From contig NZ_CP166679.1 of NCBI RefSeq assembly GCF_041320605.1, positions 992,001 through 1,056,000 on the forward strand: a DNA stretch of 64,000 nucleotides, written 5' to 3'. Position 1 is the first letter of the stretch. Each line of letters starts with the position of its first letter. The notes under the pieces are model-generated. The model had not been told where the DNA came from. It made no database searches and saw only the letters and a list, made by a program, of their open reading frames with translations. Shown piece after piece: positions 17,226-26,421 of this stretch. This DNA is from Arenibacter antarcticus. Lineage in GTDB: Bacteria > Bacteroidota > Bacteroidia > Flavobacteriales > Flavobacteriaceae. The translations under genes and the position numbers were made by a program.

Positions 17226-17744
17226 TTAGTAGTTGAGAGATATAGACATTTGCAAATCTCCTCCATCATATGAAAATACAGCATCCGAAAAAGAAGGGGC
17301 GCTCATTGTGACCTCTGCACCACTGGAAAAACCATAACCTTCTTTCGGTATCCCAAAAAAATTAGTGTCAAGTTTACCATTGTAGTTTTCATCATGGATT
17401 ACGGCAATGGCATATTTTCCTGGTTTAATATCCGAAAACTCAAAACTCGCATCTTTTCCACTTATTTGTGATATCATGACCTTGGATGCGAATTTCAGGA
17501 ATTTATCGGGGAAGCCTTCCCCGGATTCAAAAACTGCACAGGCGATAACCCCGGTACTGTTACTTATATTTTGGATTTTTATATTAACGGAGGGGCATTC
17601 TGACTGAGCAAACCCATCTGAAGGTAACCATATCAAGCTCAAAACCACCCAAAAAATCACCTGTGAAAATTTTCGAGAAATCCCAGTCGTGTCACACTGC
17701 TGGGTATTTTGAGAAGAATGCGTAAAAAGCGGATTATTCAACAT
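17226..17744 (-). CDS. Secreted DUF2141 protein
   Basis: The 172-residue protein has a long N-terminal region with a signal sequence ending SDGFAQ. The mature domain matches DUF2141: IACAVFESGEGFPDK, then the typical AVIHDENYNGKLDTNFFG and IPKEGYGFS stretches. These small periplasmic beta-sandwich proteins have no settled function. The start at 17744 gives a 47-residue leader, so a downstream start is possible; none is an obvious better ATG. The gene stands alone, convergent with the terminator at 17036. Confidence 0.83.
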   Translation of the reverse strand: MLNNPLFTHSSQNTQQCDTTGISRKFSQVIFWVVLSLIWLPSDGFAQSECPSVNIKIQNISNSTGVIACAVFESGEGFPDKFLKFASKVMISQISGKDASFEFSDIKPGKYAIAVIHDENYNGKLDTNFFGIPKEGYGFSSGAEVTMSAPSFSDAVFSYDGGDLQMSISLNY

Positions 17745-18194
17745 TTTACCATATAGTTTACAAACATATTAATTTAAGCATATTTGCATTAAAATCCAAG
17801 TCGGAAAGAAATAATTGCCACTCTATTTAATCTGAAATGTTCTTTTTCCGATTTATATCCTTGTTTGGAACATTTAACTTTCTTTTTTAAATCAAATAGT
17901 TAGGTGTCTAGGTAATGCAATAAAGTTGGTTAGTCTATCTTCACCAAAACCAATAATTTGATCATTTGGGATGAAAAAGGTATAAAATAAGTCGGAAAAG
18001 TGGAAAATGTAGACGTTCCCATCATAAAAGAACCGGTTTTTTTAAGGACGGTATAGGAATTTGCTATGTCCGTTAACGGAGTTCAGAAGTTCTTCAAAGA
18101 TGGAAAGTAAGGCTCGTTCTCGGTGAGAGTCATATCCTGAATTTTTTTATTTACTACAGATGGCATTTTTCTTAAGTGACTATTTCTAAAATTT
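17745..18194. other. Intergenic stretch without recognised gene
   Basis: This is 450 bases of AT-rich sequence between two minus-strand genes. Both strands were read and only short frames with stops were found. It presumably holds the promoter of the DUF2141 gene near 17750-17800. Confidence 0.5.
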
Positions 18195-18794
18195 TCAGAT
18201 GCGCTTGGAAAACACTTTGCCCACAGGAGTATTTGCTACTACACTAACCAATTTCCCTGCTTCGTAAGAATAGTGGGTATCATTATTGTCTGGTGTAATC
18301 AATTGATATTTTCCAACACTAACTCGTTTCAATTGTAGCATTTCCGCATACATGTTGGAGAAGACCTGTGTTACTCCTATAGGTTCTTTAAAATAAAGGT
18401 CGACTACACAAAATGTGATGCGTTGATTTTTGATTTTATCCTTTACACCATTTAACTCGCGTTTATAACGCCTGAATCCAGTCTTTGTAACTGTAGCAAT
18501 GACGTCACTGGATTTACGACTGGCATTTCGATAAGCTGTCCCTTCAATTAGAATACCGTTTTTCTGAGTCGTACTGACCTCTGATTCCATATGAATAGGA
18601 ATAAAAAGGAAGGAAGTGTTTGTCTCGATGGTCAATACCTTGAGAGATTTCGATTTGGACTTTGTTTCCAGCGCATGCAACACACCTATTTTTTTGTCCT
18701 TGAACATCACGTCAAAAAGAATTTTATTCTTTTGGGCAAATGTGAAGGTCCACACCAATAGAAAAGTCGCAAGAAGGCAGTAATTTTTTTTCAT
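18195..18794 (-). CDS. Exported DUF6134-like protein
   Basis: The 199-residue protein has a cleavable signal peptide (LLVWTFTFAQ). The body reads as a beta-rich domain starting ILFDVMFKDKKIGVLHA, with a tail KVFSKRI. It resembles the DUF6134 family of secreted Bacteroidota proteins. No catalytic residues were recognised. It is a single gene with about 450 bases downstream and 300 upstream of open space. Confidence 0.68.
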   Translation of the reverse strand: MKKNYCLLATFLLVWTFTFAQKNKILFDVMFKDKKIGVLHALETKSKSKSLKVLTIETNTSFLFIPIHMESEVSTTQKNGILIEGTAYRNASRKSSDVIATVTKTGFRRYKRELNGVKDKIKNQRITFCVVDLYFKEPIGVTQVFSNMYAEMLQLKRVSVGKYQLITPDNNDTHYSYEAGKLVSVVANTPVGKVFSKRI

Positions 18795-18863
18795 GATAAT
18801 TATCGTTCCCTAATGGGAAACAGTGTCAGCGTTCCCGTATTAATTGTTATGTTCACAAGTTAT

Positions 18864-18965
18864 AAACCAGCCTTTGGTATGTCTGGCGACACATCGGGCC
18901 GTAGGTTTGCATTCTTACTGATGCAAGGTTACTTCCCCATAATGTTGGTGAAGAATGGATTGTAA
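18864..18965 (+). pseudogene. Possible remnant of a Fic/DOC-type core
   Basis: One plus-strand frame reads KPAFGMSGDTSGRRFAFLLM, then QGYFPIMLVKNG, stop. This loosely recalls the Fic core (HPFxxGNGR followed by LLM...GYPPxxI), but the catalytic histidine and exact GNGR are absent. At 33 codons this is a weak call; chance similarity is possible. Confidence 0.25.
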
Positions 18966-19093
18966 ACTAGTGGTTGTATTTTTTGTAGTTTCCATTTATT
19001 TAAATATTATCAATACCAAATTTTTAGGAGGCGTAGACGCACTTACATTATTTACTGTTTTTTTTAATTTTGATAGTCTCCATTTTTGGAGAG

Positions 19094-20077
19094 TTAAGAA
19101 AGCGTTATAATAACCTTTCCTTTTGCTCGTCCAGTTGACAAATATTCAAAAGCGTTTATTCCATCTTCGAAAGAATATATGAGATCTACTACTGGTTTTA
19201 TAGCTCCATCTTCAACCAGCCTTTTGATATCATTGAGTTGCTTTGCATTAGGTTGCATCCAGGTATATTTATAAACAGCTGATTTCTCTTCAATCAATTT
19301 TGATAGTTTTTCTGGTAGCTTATAATCGGTCATACCCATATGCTTCGCGGTTTCCTCGTCGGGTGGACCAACTAGCGTAGTAACTTTTCCACCTTCTTTA
19401 ATAATTCCGAACGCATCGAAGGTATAATCCCCTCCCAACGTGTCGAAAACGATGTCTAAATTATTAGCGACTTCCTTATAATCTTCCGTTTTATAATCAA
19501 TCACACGATCTGCTCCCAATGATTTAACCCAGTCTACATTTTTGGTGCTGGTGGTGGTATAAACTATAGCCCCTTTCTCCTTCGCATACTGAATGGCAAA
19601 ACTCCCTACACCTCCAGAACCGGCATGAATAAGAATTCTGTCGCCTTCCTTAATTCCAACTTTTTCTAAAGCTTGAATTGCTGTTAAGCCTGCTAACGGT
19701 AATCCGGAAGCTTGCTCAAAAGATATGTTTTCGGGTTTTTTTGCAACCAGATCACTTAGTACGGCTACAAATTCTGCCACGGTACCCATTTGTTCCTGTG
19801 GTACTCTGGCGTATACTTCATCACCAATTTCGAAATTGGAAACATCAGAACCTTTTTGAACCACAACCCCACTTACGTCATAACCAATAGTAGCGGGTAG
19901 GTTTAATGTTAGCATGCCTTTTAATTTTCCTTCTACTATTTTGTAATCAATAGGGTTTAAGGAAGCTGCTTTCACAGCTATTAAAATATCTTTATTTTGA
20001 AATGTTGGTTTGTCTTGATTTCCGAAGGAAAGACCTTCTCTTAACTCACCGTATTTTACTATTTGTAAAGCTTTCAT
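19094..20077 (-). CDS. MDR-family NADP-dependent oxidoreductase
   Basis: The 327-residue cytoplasmic enzyme belongs to the zinc-independent quinone oxidoreductase branch of the medium-chain dehydrogenase family. The GroES-like N-terminal half contains AASLNPIDYKI. The Rossmann half has ILIHAGSGGVGSFAIQYAK near residue 150, and the end reads GRAKGKVIITL. It reduces quinones or reactive alkenals with NADPH, fitting a stress role. It follows the DoxX gene by 24 bases on the same strand. Confidence 0.9.
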   Translation of the reverse strand: MKALQIVKYGELREGLSFGNQDKPTFQNKDILIAVKAASLNPIDYKIVEGKLKGMLTLNLPATIGYDVSGVVVQKGSDVSNFEIGDEVYARVPQEQMGTVAEFVAVLSDLVAKKPENISFEQASGLPLAGLTAIQALEKVGIKEGDRILIHAGSGGVGSFAIQYAKEKGAIVYTTTSTKNVDWVKSLGADRVIDYKTEDYKEVANNLDIVFDTLGGDYTFDAFGIIKEGGKVTTLVGPPDEETAKHMGMTDYKLPEKLSKLIEEKSAVYKYTWMQPNAKQLNDIKRLVEDGAIKPVVDLIYSFEDGINAFEYLSTGRAKGKVIITLS

Positions 20078-20101
20078 ATCTGTTACGTTTTAATTTATTT
20101 T

Positions 20102-20470
20102 TTAGAATTTTTCCATGACCGCCATGCACCAGACGACCAAAGCGCCCAAGCGATGAGAACCGGTTGAAAGAAGAGCCGGGGTTAACCGGGCTCTATCAGG
20201 ATTTAAAGTTCCAAAAACATCTTTTCCATCAAGGTATTGGGCTACATTACCCGGGAAAACCAGGATAAAGAATATGGCCAAGGCCCATCCAACATTCCCT
20301 CGTTGCTTTTTCCATAAAAGTAAGGTCAGACCTAATCCTATTTCAACAATACCAGATAATATGACTACTAAATTTATGCTCAATGGAACCCAATCTGGAA
20401 CTTGAGCTTGGAAATCGATTCTATAAAAAGTAAGATGACTAAATCCGGCATAGACCATAAAAAGGGCCAA
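20102..20470 (-). CDS. DoxX-family membrane protein, start uncertain
   Basis: The protein has about 122 residues and four membrane helices (MVYAGFSHLTFY, LVVILSGIVEIGLGL, WALAIFFILVFPGN, LGALVVWCMAVM). The open frame begins at a TTG inside what should be the first helix. Upstream the same frame reads KKEVDISLSQNIFRILLALF back to a TAG at 20519-20521, exactly where homologues would have ATG-Lys-Lys. The real start may therefore be mutated or non-standard. It lies 24 bases ahead of the MDR oxidoreductase gene and is probably co-transcribed with it. Confidence 0.72.
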   Translation of the reverse strand: MALFMVYAGFSHLTFYRIDFQAQVPDWVPLSINLVVILSGIVEIGLGLTLLLWKKQRGNVGWALAIFFILVFPGNVAQYLDGKDVFGTLNPDRARLTPALLSTGSHRLGALVVWCMAVMEKF

Positions 20471-20601
20471 TAGTATTCTAAAAATATTTTGCGATAGAGA
20501 AATATCGACTTCTTTTTTCTAAACTGTATTTTATAGATTAACAATTAAAAGGAATCTGATAGACCGTTTTAGCACATTGCGAGTTTCATAAACTTGTGAT
20601 C

Positions 20602-21528
20602 TTAATTTACTTCATTGGTTACTCCTTTCGTATTCAATTCCATTTGGGAGAGTTTTTGCCCGCCTTTGATGCCAAAGTCCAATGTGCGTATTGGAAAAGG
20701 AATGGTAATATCTTGTTCATCAAATGCTTTCTTAATCGCTTTTATGGCTTTGCTTTTCATAGTGAAGTAGCTGGGTTCTCCGGGGTATTCGATCCAAAAT
20801 CGAATATTAAAATTAATCGAACTGGAGTCGAATTCAGAATAGTCAAAAACCATCAAATCTTTATCTATCACTCCCTCCAAGTTTTTTATTGTGCTCAATA
20901 CAACATCTTCAACTTTATCAAGATCATCTGCGTAAGAAACTCCAATAGCTATATCAATCCGCCTCTTTTCTAAGACAGAAAAATTGTAAAAGGCATGCTG
21001 TAAAAAGTCTTTATTTGGAATGTAAACTTCTTGGCCCTGAAAAGTCTCAATAGCTGTATCGCGCAAGCCAGTTCGGGTTACTTTACCCATTATATCATTT
21101 ACTTCTATGATTTCCCCAATTTTAAAAGGTCTCCTAAAAGCCAGGATAATACCCGAAACAAAATTTGCAGCGATATCCTGAAAAGCAAAACCCAATGCCA
21201 AGCCTATCACCCCAATTCCTGCGAGTAGTGAAGTTACAGCCTTATTTAACCCGAGTACGCCAAGCATAATAAAAAGTCCAATACTCAGGATTGCTCCATA
21301 AATTATGGTGGAGAATAAATGTTCCAATGCTTCGTTATTTGATGCTTTGATAAAAAGTTTTGTAAACAGTTTGCTTCCAAGTCTGGCAAGCACAAGAAAA
21401 ATTACTAATAACAACAAGGTCACTGCCATATTGGGTATCAAACCTATGAAGGTATCAAGCCAACCTTCTAACTTTTGCACTACCGTTTGTATGGGTTCCG
21501 CTACTTGCGATTCTATGTCCTGTATCAT
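20602..21528 (-). CDS. Small-conductance mechanosensitive channel (MscS family)
   Basis: The 308-residue inner-membrane channel opens under osmotic downshock. Helices lie at about 31-55, 75-100 and 108-135. The pore helix TM3 contains GLALGFAFQDIAANFVSGIIL-type residues with the alanine/glycine packing pattern. The cytoplasmic beta domain begins FKIGEIIEVNDIMGKV, with IPNKDFL downstream. Length is close to the E. coli channel (286). It is downstream of the PRC-barrel gene with 160 bases between. Confidence 0.93.
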   Translation of the reverse strand: MIQDIESQVAEPIQTVVQKLEGWLDTFIGLIPNMAVTLLLLVIFLVLARLGSKLFTKLFIKASNNEALEHLFSTIIYGAILSIGLFIMLGVLGLNKAVTSLLAGIGVIGLALGFAFQDIAANFVSGIILAFRRPFKIGEIIEVNDIMGKVTRTGLRDTAIETFQGQEVYIPNKDFLQHAFYNFSVLEKRRIDIAIGVSYADDLDKVEDVVLSTIKNLEGVIDKDLMVFDYSEFDSSSINFNIRFWIEYPGEPSYFTMKSKAIKAIKKAFDEQDITIPFPIRTLDFGIKGGQKLSQMELNTKGVTNEVN

Positions 21529-21532
21529 TTTC

Positions 21533-21560
21533 CTATTCTAAATTTACTATTCTAAATTTA
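21533..21560. repeat. 14-bp tandem duplication upstream of mscS
   Basis: CTATTCTAAATTTA occurs twice in direct succession just upstream of the mscS start on the minus strand. It lies within the presumed leader. Confidence 0.6.
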
Positions 21561-21688
21561 TTATTATTTAATGGGTAGAACTTCATGAATTAAAGATGAG
21601 CCCTTTCATTTTCATTCCAGTGCTTCCTGTCACAATTACTTCTCTGGCATCTGCCAATACATTATAAGGTGATTAATTCCATAAAATT

Positions 21689-22213
21689 TTACTCCATATC
21701 TCTTTGAAGAAAAGTATTGTTAAACTCTTCACGATCATAAAATCCATCAACAGTATTCGAACTGTGAATCGTGCCATCTCCCCTGTAATGACGAAGTAAA
21801 TTTAATTCATATGCAAAATCTATAAGATCTCCTTTTCTGAACCGTTTAGCTTTAGCAAAAGTCGAACTATCAATTTGATTGGTATTTACAAGTTTGTTCT
21901 TCTCATCAATAGTTGCCATTCCGATAGGAATAATCAGGTGATTTTCCCCTTCCTTGTTTAAAAACTCATGCACGCCTTCGCTAATTCGGTTTTGATACGT
22001 GTCATGCCCCTCTTCTATCAACGTTTCATCTACTTCAACATCTAGATAAACTACTCGTTCGGCAGTTTTATTTACCAGCAAATGATCCACTTTCCCAATA
22101 GCACGGTTATTTGCATCTTTTACATTCCAGCCCCTTACATCGTTATAATTCTCGGCCACTTTATAACCAGATAATTCGTCCAGGCTAAAAAGATTTTTGT
22201 TTGTATCTGTCAT
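21689..22213 (-). CDS. PRC-barrel domain protein
   Basis: The protein is about 174 residues from the ATG at 22213; an adjacent ATG lies at 22216. A longer frame to 22258 would overlap the upstream gene and adds residues (MINHACGM) unlike the family. The PRC-barrel core starts LSGYKVAENYNDVRGWNVKD, followed by IGKVDHLLVNK and VYLDVEVD. Related Bacteroidota and proteobacterial proteins are induced by stress and often sit beside channels and small membrane proteins, as here. The overlapping hairpin GCCTGC-ATGCC-GCAGGC sits between it and the gene before it. Confidence 0.85.
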   Translation of the reverse strand: MTDTNKNLFSLDELSGYKVAENYNDVRGWNVKDANNRAIGKVDHLLVNKTAERVVYLDVEVDETLIEEGHDTYQNRISEGVHEFLNKEGENHLIIPIGMATIDEKNKLVNTNQIDSSTFAKAKRFRKGDLIDFAYELNLLRHYRGDGTIHSSNTVDGFYDREEFNNTFLQRDME

Positions 22214-22254
22214 CATTCTAATTATTATAGCCTGCATGCCGCAGGCATGATTAA

Positions 22255-22857
22255 TCAATTCATTTTTTGAAGAAGGTCAGCAGCTTTTGCGAAATAATTC
22301 TTAACTGCATCTTTTTGATCAAGCGTAAGTACTCCAAATTTTATTGATTCTGATGCGCTTTTTAATTCTTCAACTTCATCTACCAAACTAGGATATTTTG
22401 ACTTTTGGATGTTTTGCAATACATTGGTTAAAATATCATCCGCCTTTCTAATGTTATCCGCATGTGTAGTTTCAAAAGGATCACTTGAAATCATTTTCGC
22501 ATATTCCTTTACCTTTTCTATGTCTGCCTGAGCTTCATATCCAACCTCATTGGCCATAGCATTAGTGGCTTCAATTAGTTTCAATAGCGCTTCATTTGTA
22601 TATTCATGATCCAGACTCATCTTTTCTTTATTGTTTTCTACAAAATTTACATAAGCCGCAACGGTACCGTTATTTTCTTTTACCCCTAAAAGGTCAGATT
22701 CGTTCGTATTAGTGATGTCATCTGCTTCAGTTACTGCCTCTGTATTTTTGCCGTTATCACGAAATACCAGAAAATATAAAAGCAATGCAACGATGACAAG
22801 GCCAACTAACAACCACGGCCAAATCTGTTTTTTCTTTTCAATCTTAATTTCTGCCAT
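22255..22857 (-). CDS. Membrane-anchored helical protein of unknown function
   Basis: The 200-residue protein has a short lysine-rich cytoplasmic tip, a single membrane helix (WPWLLVGLVIVALLLYFLVF, residues about 13-32), an acidic linker, then an alpha-helical domain (about 65-200) rich in K, E and A. No enzyme motif is visible. Homologous arrangements place this protein with PRC-barrel and CsbD-like stress proteins. It is likely the gene before the PRC-barrel protein in one transcript. Confidence 0.75.
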   Translation of the reverse strand: MAEIKIEKKKQIWPWLLVGLVIVALLLYFLVFRDNGKNTEAVTEADDITNTNESDLLGVKENNGTVAAYVNFVENNKEKMSLDHEYTNEALLKLIEATNAMANEVGYEAQADIEKVKEYAKMISSDPFETTHADNIRKADDILTNVLQNIQKSKYPSLVDEVEELKSASESIKFGVLTLDQKDAVKNYFAKAADLLQKMN

Positions 22858-22956
22858 AATAATTTTATTTTTAAGTGTTAAAATATTTATTCGATAACAT
22901 TTTCTTTTTCAGCTATGGTCAGAAAGACTACAAAGAAGATATATTAATTATAGTAT

Positions 22957-23103
22957 TCATTTGCCTTGAATGAGTTTAACAACTATTGCGATAATTGCAA
23001 TAACAAGCAATATATGTATAACCCAACCGACTTGAAAAGCAAAAAATCCGATTGCCCAGCCAATAATAAAAATTACCGCTACGATGTAAAGTAAATTTCT
23101 CAT
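22957..23103 (-). CDS. 48-residue DUF5670/Lmo0937-family membrane protein
   Basis: A short frame from ATG 23103 to TGA reads MRNLLYIVAVIFIIGWAIGF, a mid-part FAFQVGWVIH, and ILLVIAIIAIVVKLIQGK. Two membrane helices are separated by a glycine-tryptophan turn, the hallmark of the Lmo0937 (DUF5670) family of tiny stress-linked membrane proteins. Too short for many gene callers, it is supported by family-like composition, its location in the stress cluster, and a tandem box motif about 110 bases upstream. Confidence 0.8.
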   Translation of the reverse strand: MRNLLYIVAVIFIIGWAIGFFAFQVGWVIHILLVIAIIAIVVKLIQGK

Positions 23104-23214
23104 AATTGTTTTTTTTAAGTTATTATTTTTATTATTAGTGTTTTGATAGTATTGTGACCGTTTGAATTTGAGATAGGAAGTTATGCCTTAACACTCTATT
23201 TTGTGTTACATAAT

Positions 23215-23246
23215 CTCAGTAATAAGTTACATCATTTACCCATTTC
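23215..23246 (-). promoter_or_regulatory. Tandem GTTACA box pair, 21-bp period (upstream of DUF5670 gene)
   Basis: GTTACATAATC (23215-23225) and GTTACATCATT (23236-23246) are direct repeats exactly 21 bp apart, about two helical turns. A near-identical pair lies at 27959-27990. It is a candidate operator or activator site; the cognate protein is unknown. Confidence 0.5.
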
Positions 23247-23388
23247 CCAGCCCATTCCCTAATCCCAAATGTGATCCTGCATGATGTTAGTTGGTTTTAG
23301 ATAGGTTCATTTTTAAGATCTTACAATCATTTTGCCTTTTTTACCGTTAAAATTTACGTAATGATTTTTCTGGCAACTCCTTAAATTT

Positions 23389-23940
23389 TCAGGGGTTCTC
23401 GCTAGTCACATCTTCAGCTGCAGTTACTTCATCAGATATATTTTCCATATCTCTGTCAAATGTGTACATAGCATTACTACTCATTTTTTCACCTCCGGCT
23501 ATTTTCATTTTATCCAATAAGTTCATCGCGAGGGTTTCTTCTTCCACTTGTTCCTTAACAAACCATTGCATAAAATCCCATGTAGCCCAGTCCTCCTCAT
23601 CAAGACTTTTCTTTACTAGTTTGTACACTGCTTTTGTATTGTCCACTTCGTGCTCGAATACTTTTTCAAAGCAGTTGTTTATACTTACCGGATTCTCCGG
23701 AGGAGCGGGAATAGCTGACACCTCTACTTCAGCACCTCTTTTTAAAATATATTCCAATATTTTCATCATGTGGTTCCGTTCTTCTTGTGCATGTCTAAAA
23801 AGAAAATTGGCTATACCACCGAATCCCTGTTTGTCTGCCCATGCTCCATAAGATAAATATATTTGCGAAGCATGTGCTTCCTTGGTCATTTGTGTATTTA
23901 ACGCTGTTTCAATACTTTTTGAAAGTCTGTTCGTGTTCAT
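23389..23940 (-). CDS. ftnA: Bacterial ferritin
   Basis: The 183-residue protein is an iron-storage ferritin that assembles into a cytosolic 24-mer shell and oxidises Fe(II). Ferroxidase ligands are visible in TKEAHASQIYLSYGAWAD and in HAQEERNHMMKILEYI; a third cluster is EVDNTKAVYKL with EEETLAMNLLDK. The first-helix ligand lies in KEAHAS, where E. coli has LELYSS. The C-terminal 20 residues are acidic. It is 28 bases downstream of the flavoprotein reductase gene, a sensible pairing for reductive iron release. Confidence 0.93.
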   Translation of the reverse strand: MNTNRLSKSIETALNTQMTKEAHASQIYLSYGAWADKQGFGGIANFLFRHAQEERNHMMKILEYILKRGAEVEVSAIPAPPENPVSINNCFEKVFEHEVDNTKAVYKLVKKSLDEEDWATWDFMQWFVKEQVEEETLAMNLLDKMKIAGGEKMSSNAMYTFDRDMENISDEVTAAEDVTSENP

Positions 23941-23968
23941 ATGAGTTTACAATTAATTATGTTGATAA

Positions 23969-24640
23969 TTAAAATACTTCTTTGACAATTGATTTTTTAT
24001 CCACATTCAAATCAGCTAATTGCTTTTCGATTGCTTCCATCATTGGTGGAGGGCCGCAGAGATAAAAAAGTTTATTTGTACCGCCACAGTTTGCCTGAAT
24101 GAAATCTTTGGTAATTTGACCATTCGCATAACCATCCACTTTTTCATCCGATAAAATGTTGATGAAATTAGTGCCTAATAATTTTTTGAATTCATCTTCG
24201 AGTATGATGTCATCCTTTGTTTTGTTGGCAAAGACGAGTTTGTTATTTCCTATTTTATTTTCCGATTCGAGTTGCCTGAAAATAGAGATGAAGGGAGTAA
24301 CTCCCGCACCTCCGGCTATAAATACTCCTTCGCCTTTATAGCTGATCGCGCCAAACACCTCATGTAAAATCAGCTCATCGTTTGTTTTTAAATTGAGTAA
24401 TTCGTTTGTCACTCCTTTGTGCGAGGGGTATGTTTTTATAATAAACTCAAGATGGTTCTCCTTGGGCAAACTGGTGAAAGTGAACGGATTTTTTTTAACT
24501 CTCCAACCATTTTTGTTTATGGAAATTTCCGTGGCCTGACCAGGGGTGAAGGCGTACTTTTCAGGTTTTTTAGTAAAAATTCTCAAGACATCATGAGTAA
24601 CCTTGTCAATTGATTCTATTTTTACAATATGTTGATTCAT
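23969..24640 (-). CDS. Ferredoxin/flavodoxin-reductase-like FAD protein
   Basis: The 223-residue cytoplasmic flavoenzyme of the FNR superfamily has an N-terminal FAD barrel with KKNPFTFTSLP (replacing the usual RxYSxxS). The NAD(P) domain has VFIAGGAGVTPFISIF near residue 105 and YLCGPPPMMEAIEKQL near the end. There is no iron-sulfur domain. Immediate linkage to ferritin suggests it could supply electrons to mobilise stored iron, or serve a stress reductase; both are inference. Confidence 0.87.
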   Translation of the reverse strand: MNQHIVKIESIDKVTHDVLRIFTKKPEKYAFTPGQATEISINKNGWRVKKNPFTFTSLPKENHLEFIIKTYPSHKGVTNELLNLKTNDELILHEVFGAISYKGEGVFIAGGAGVTPFISIFRQLESENKIGNNKLVFANKTKDDIILEDEFKKLLGTNFINILSDEKVDGYANGQITKDFIQANCGGTNKLFYLCGPPPMMEAIEKQLADLNVDKKSIVKEVF

Positions 24641-24803
24641 CTTATTTTTATTCCTGTTTATGCTATATCACTTGGTGTTGGTTTTCCATTTGGAAGTTTA
24701 TTCAAGATGATTACTTTATTCATGATTTAAAATTTTTATAGACAAGCCTTTAAACTTAAATAAAAAGCTAACCGCTACTTTTATATTATTAATGCTCTTA
24801 AGT

Positions 24804-25118
24804 TTAATAATTCTTTAAGCGACCCTCTATGGTTTCTAATGAAGCCTTTAATTTTTCAAGCGCATCATTCACCGCTATTTCTACAGTATTAGCATGGCTA
24901 GTAACAGCAATGGGTTGTTTATTTTCAATCCTCGCTTCGAGCATACAACGTTTGTCGTTCTGTCCATTTTTCTGACTATTTTCATCCGCCAGATGAACTT
25001 CAATTCTTGTTATATGCTCACTGAAGTTAGATAGTTCTTCTTTTATTATTGAGTTCAAATAACTTTCAAGTCTTTCATCTCCAGCTATATTTTTATCTGT
25101 ATTTAATTGAATTATCAT
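24804..25118 (-). CDS. HPF/RaiA-family ribosome hibernation factor
   Basis: The 104-residue protein resembles the short Hpf/RaiA (sigma-54 modulation) family that binds the 30S subunit and silences translation in stationary phase. Family features are IIQLNTDKNI at the N-terminus, ITRIEVHLADEN in the middle and VEIAVNDALEKLKASLE at the end. It lacks the dimerising C-terminal domain of long HPF. The adjacent release-factor-like gene and the ferritin genes share its strand. Confidence 0.85.
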   Translation of the reverse strand: MIIQLNTDKNIAGDERLESYLNSIIKEELSNFSEHITRIEVHLADENSQKNGQNDKRCMLEARIENKQPIAVTSHANTVEIAVNDALEKLKASLETIEGRLKNY

Positions 25119-25148
25119 GTTTTTTATTTTAATAATGATGAGATTTGT

Positions 25149-26309
25149 TTAGAAACGGAATATGGCTGCAAGACCTGTTTGCGAGGGCATTTGGTCTTTG
25201 GGCACAACCACGACCGAACCGCCCATTTTATGGACCAATTCACCTAATTCATCCAGTTGATCGCCTAATAAAGGTTGCGTTTGATCAGCCATTTCAAATT
25301 GGCCTGTGTCTTTATTTCTTAACCTGCCAGTAATGACACGATGTGCTTCCAAGAGAATGGTATCCACTCTGCCAGCTTCCGCTGCATCAGTCACCTCATC
25401 CATGCTATCACTTCCTAATTCTTTGGATTTTACCTGATTGAATTTTTCTGCCAGTGTCTCCATTTTCTTTATATAAATTGGTTGCATCACTTCCCACGAC
25501 AGTTCCGCCAGTTTTTCTGCAGAAATAGCTTGGGGATCGATCTCAATTCCTTTTGAAAGCAAGAGTGGATTTTTATCTACTCGATTAAAGAGAGAATGAT
25601 GCTCGGGCAAGGAAGCCAGTATCAAGTGTAAACCACTAGGCTTGGAATAACGCTTATAAACTGAATCAGACACAACACGAAAAAATCGTTCAGCATCACC
25701 GTCCACTTCCTCTTTTTTGCCACCATGCCCATGATGCATGTTTGTGCTGCTGCCATCCACGCCACCATAAGAGGCCACGGTAGCATGTTTCTCAGTCAGG
25801 TCCTCACCCAGAGCTGCATCCATTGATTTTGGAAAATCTTCAGGCAGTTCGATTTCAACAAGTGAATATCTATTGCCTTCATAAAGATGAATGTTCTCCA
25901 GGGTTAAGGTCAGCACATGATAGCGATCTATCGATTGCAAAATACGCCGCAATGGTTTAGTGTGGAAGCTATCGGATACTATCACCAGGGCTTCAGTAGG
26001 CAGCTGCAAGCGAATGATTTCGAAATGTCCGTACGACCCCAACACCGCAAGGCCCTCACTTGCATGATTCCAGCATTCCTGATCCAAGGCAAGTGCTTCA
26101 AAAGGTGCTAATAACTTATCAATGTCGGCAGTCGGATATTTTTCCGTTACCGACTCCCTGACTTGTTTCACTAAGTTTTTGTATCGAATCATATCCTGCT
26201 TATTTTCAGGATGCGTTCGATGTGTAGGCATGTAAAGAGAGATACATGGTGCTTCTGTTGCAGACAGCAGTTTATTAAGTACTTCTTGTGTAACCGATTG
26301 TATTGTCAT
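25149..26309 (-). CDS. Bacterial eRF1-like (baeRF) protein
   Basis: The protein is 386 residues from ATG at 26309; an earlier start at 26357 adds a 16-residue tail unlike the family. Two domains are visible: an N-terminal sensor-like half and a C-terminal half with TILLEAHRVITGRLRNK and SVVVVPKDQMPSQTGLAAIF. This is the fold expected of archaeo-eukaryotic release-factor homologues found in bacteria. A glycine/histidine-rich loop (NMHHGHGGKKEE) occupies the region of the GGQ-type tip. The family is thought to act on stalled or resting ribosomes. It sits 30 bases upstream of the HPF/RaiA gene on the same strand, which supports a ribosome-dormancy role. Function is inferred. Confidence 0.78.
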   Translation of the reverse strand: MTIQSVTQEVLNKLLSATEAPCISLYMPTHRTHPENKQDMIRYKNLVKQVRESVTEKYPTADIDKLLAPFEALALDQECWNHASEGLAVLGSYGHFEIIRLQLPTEALVIVSDSFHTKPLRRILQSIDRYHVLTLTLENIHLYEGNRYSLVEIELPEDFPKSMDAALGEDLTEKHATVASYGGVDGSSTNMHHGHGGKKEEVDGDAERFFRVVSDSVYKRYSKPSGLHLILASLPEHHSLFNRVDKNPLLLSKGIEIDPQAISAEKLAELSWEVMQPIYIKKMETLAEKFNQVKSKELGSDSMDEVTDAAEAGRVDTILLEAHRVITGRLRNKDTGQFEMADQTQPLLGDQLDELGELVHKMGGSVVVVPKDQMPSQTGLAAIFRF

Positions 26310-26421
26310 CTTATTGGTATTTATTGTGAGGTATTTGTTAAAACGAGACTCCTTCATACATTTGTTTGCTGTTATTGCACTTTATAAAGTCTCCATAAAA
26401 AGTTCTATTAATGGATCCGGG

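Noticed and set aside
26310-26357. Upstream start for the baeRF gene
   Set aside because: The extra 16 residues are unlike family N-termini; ATG at 26309 is the better start.
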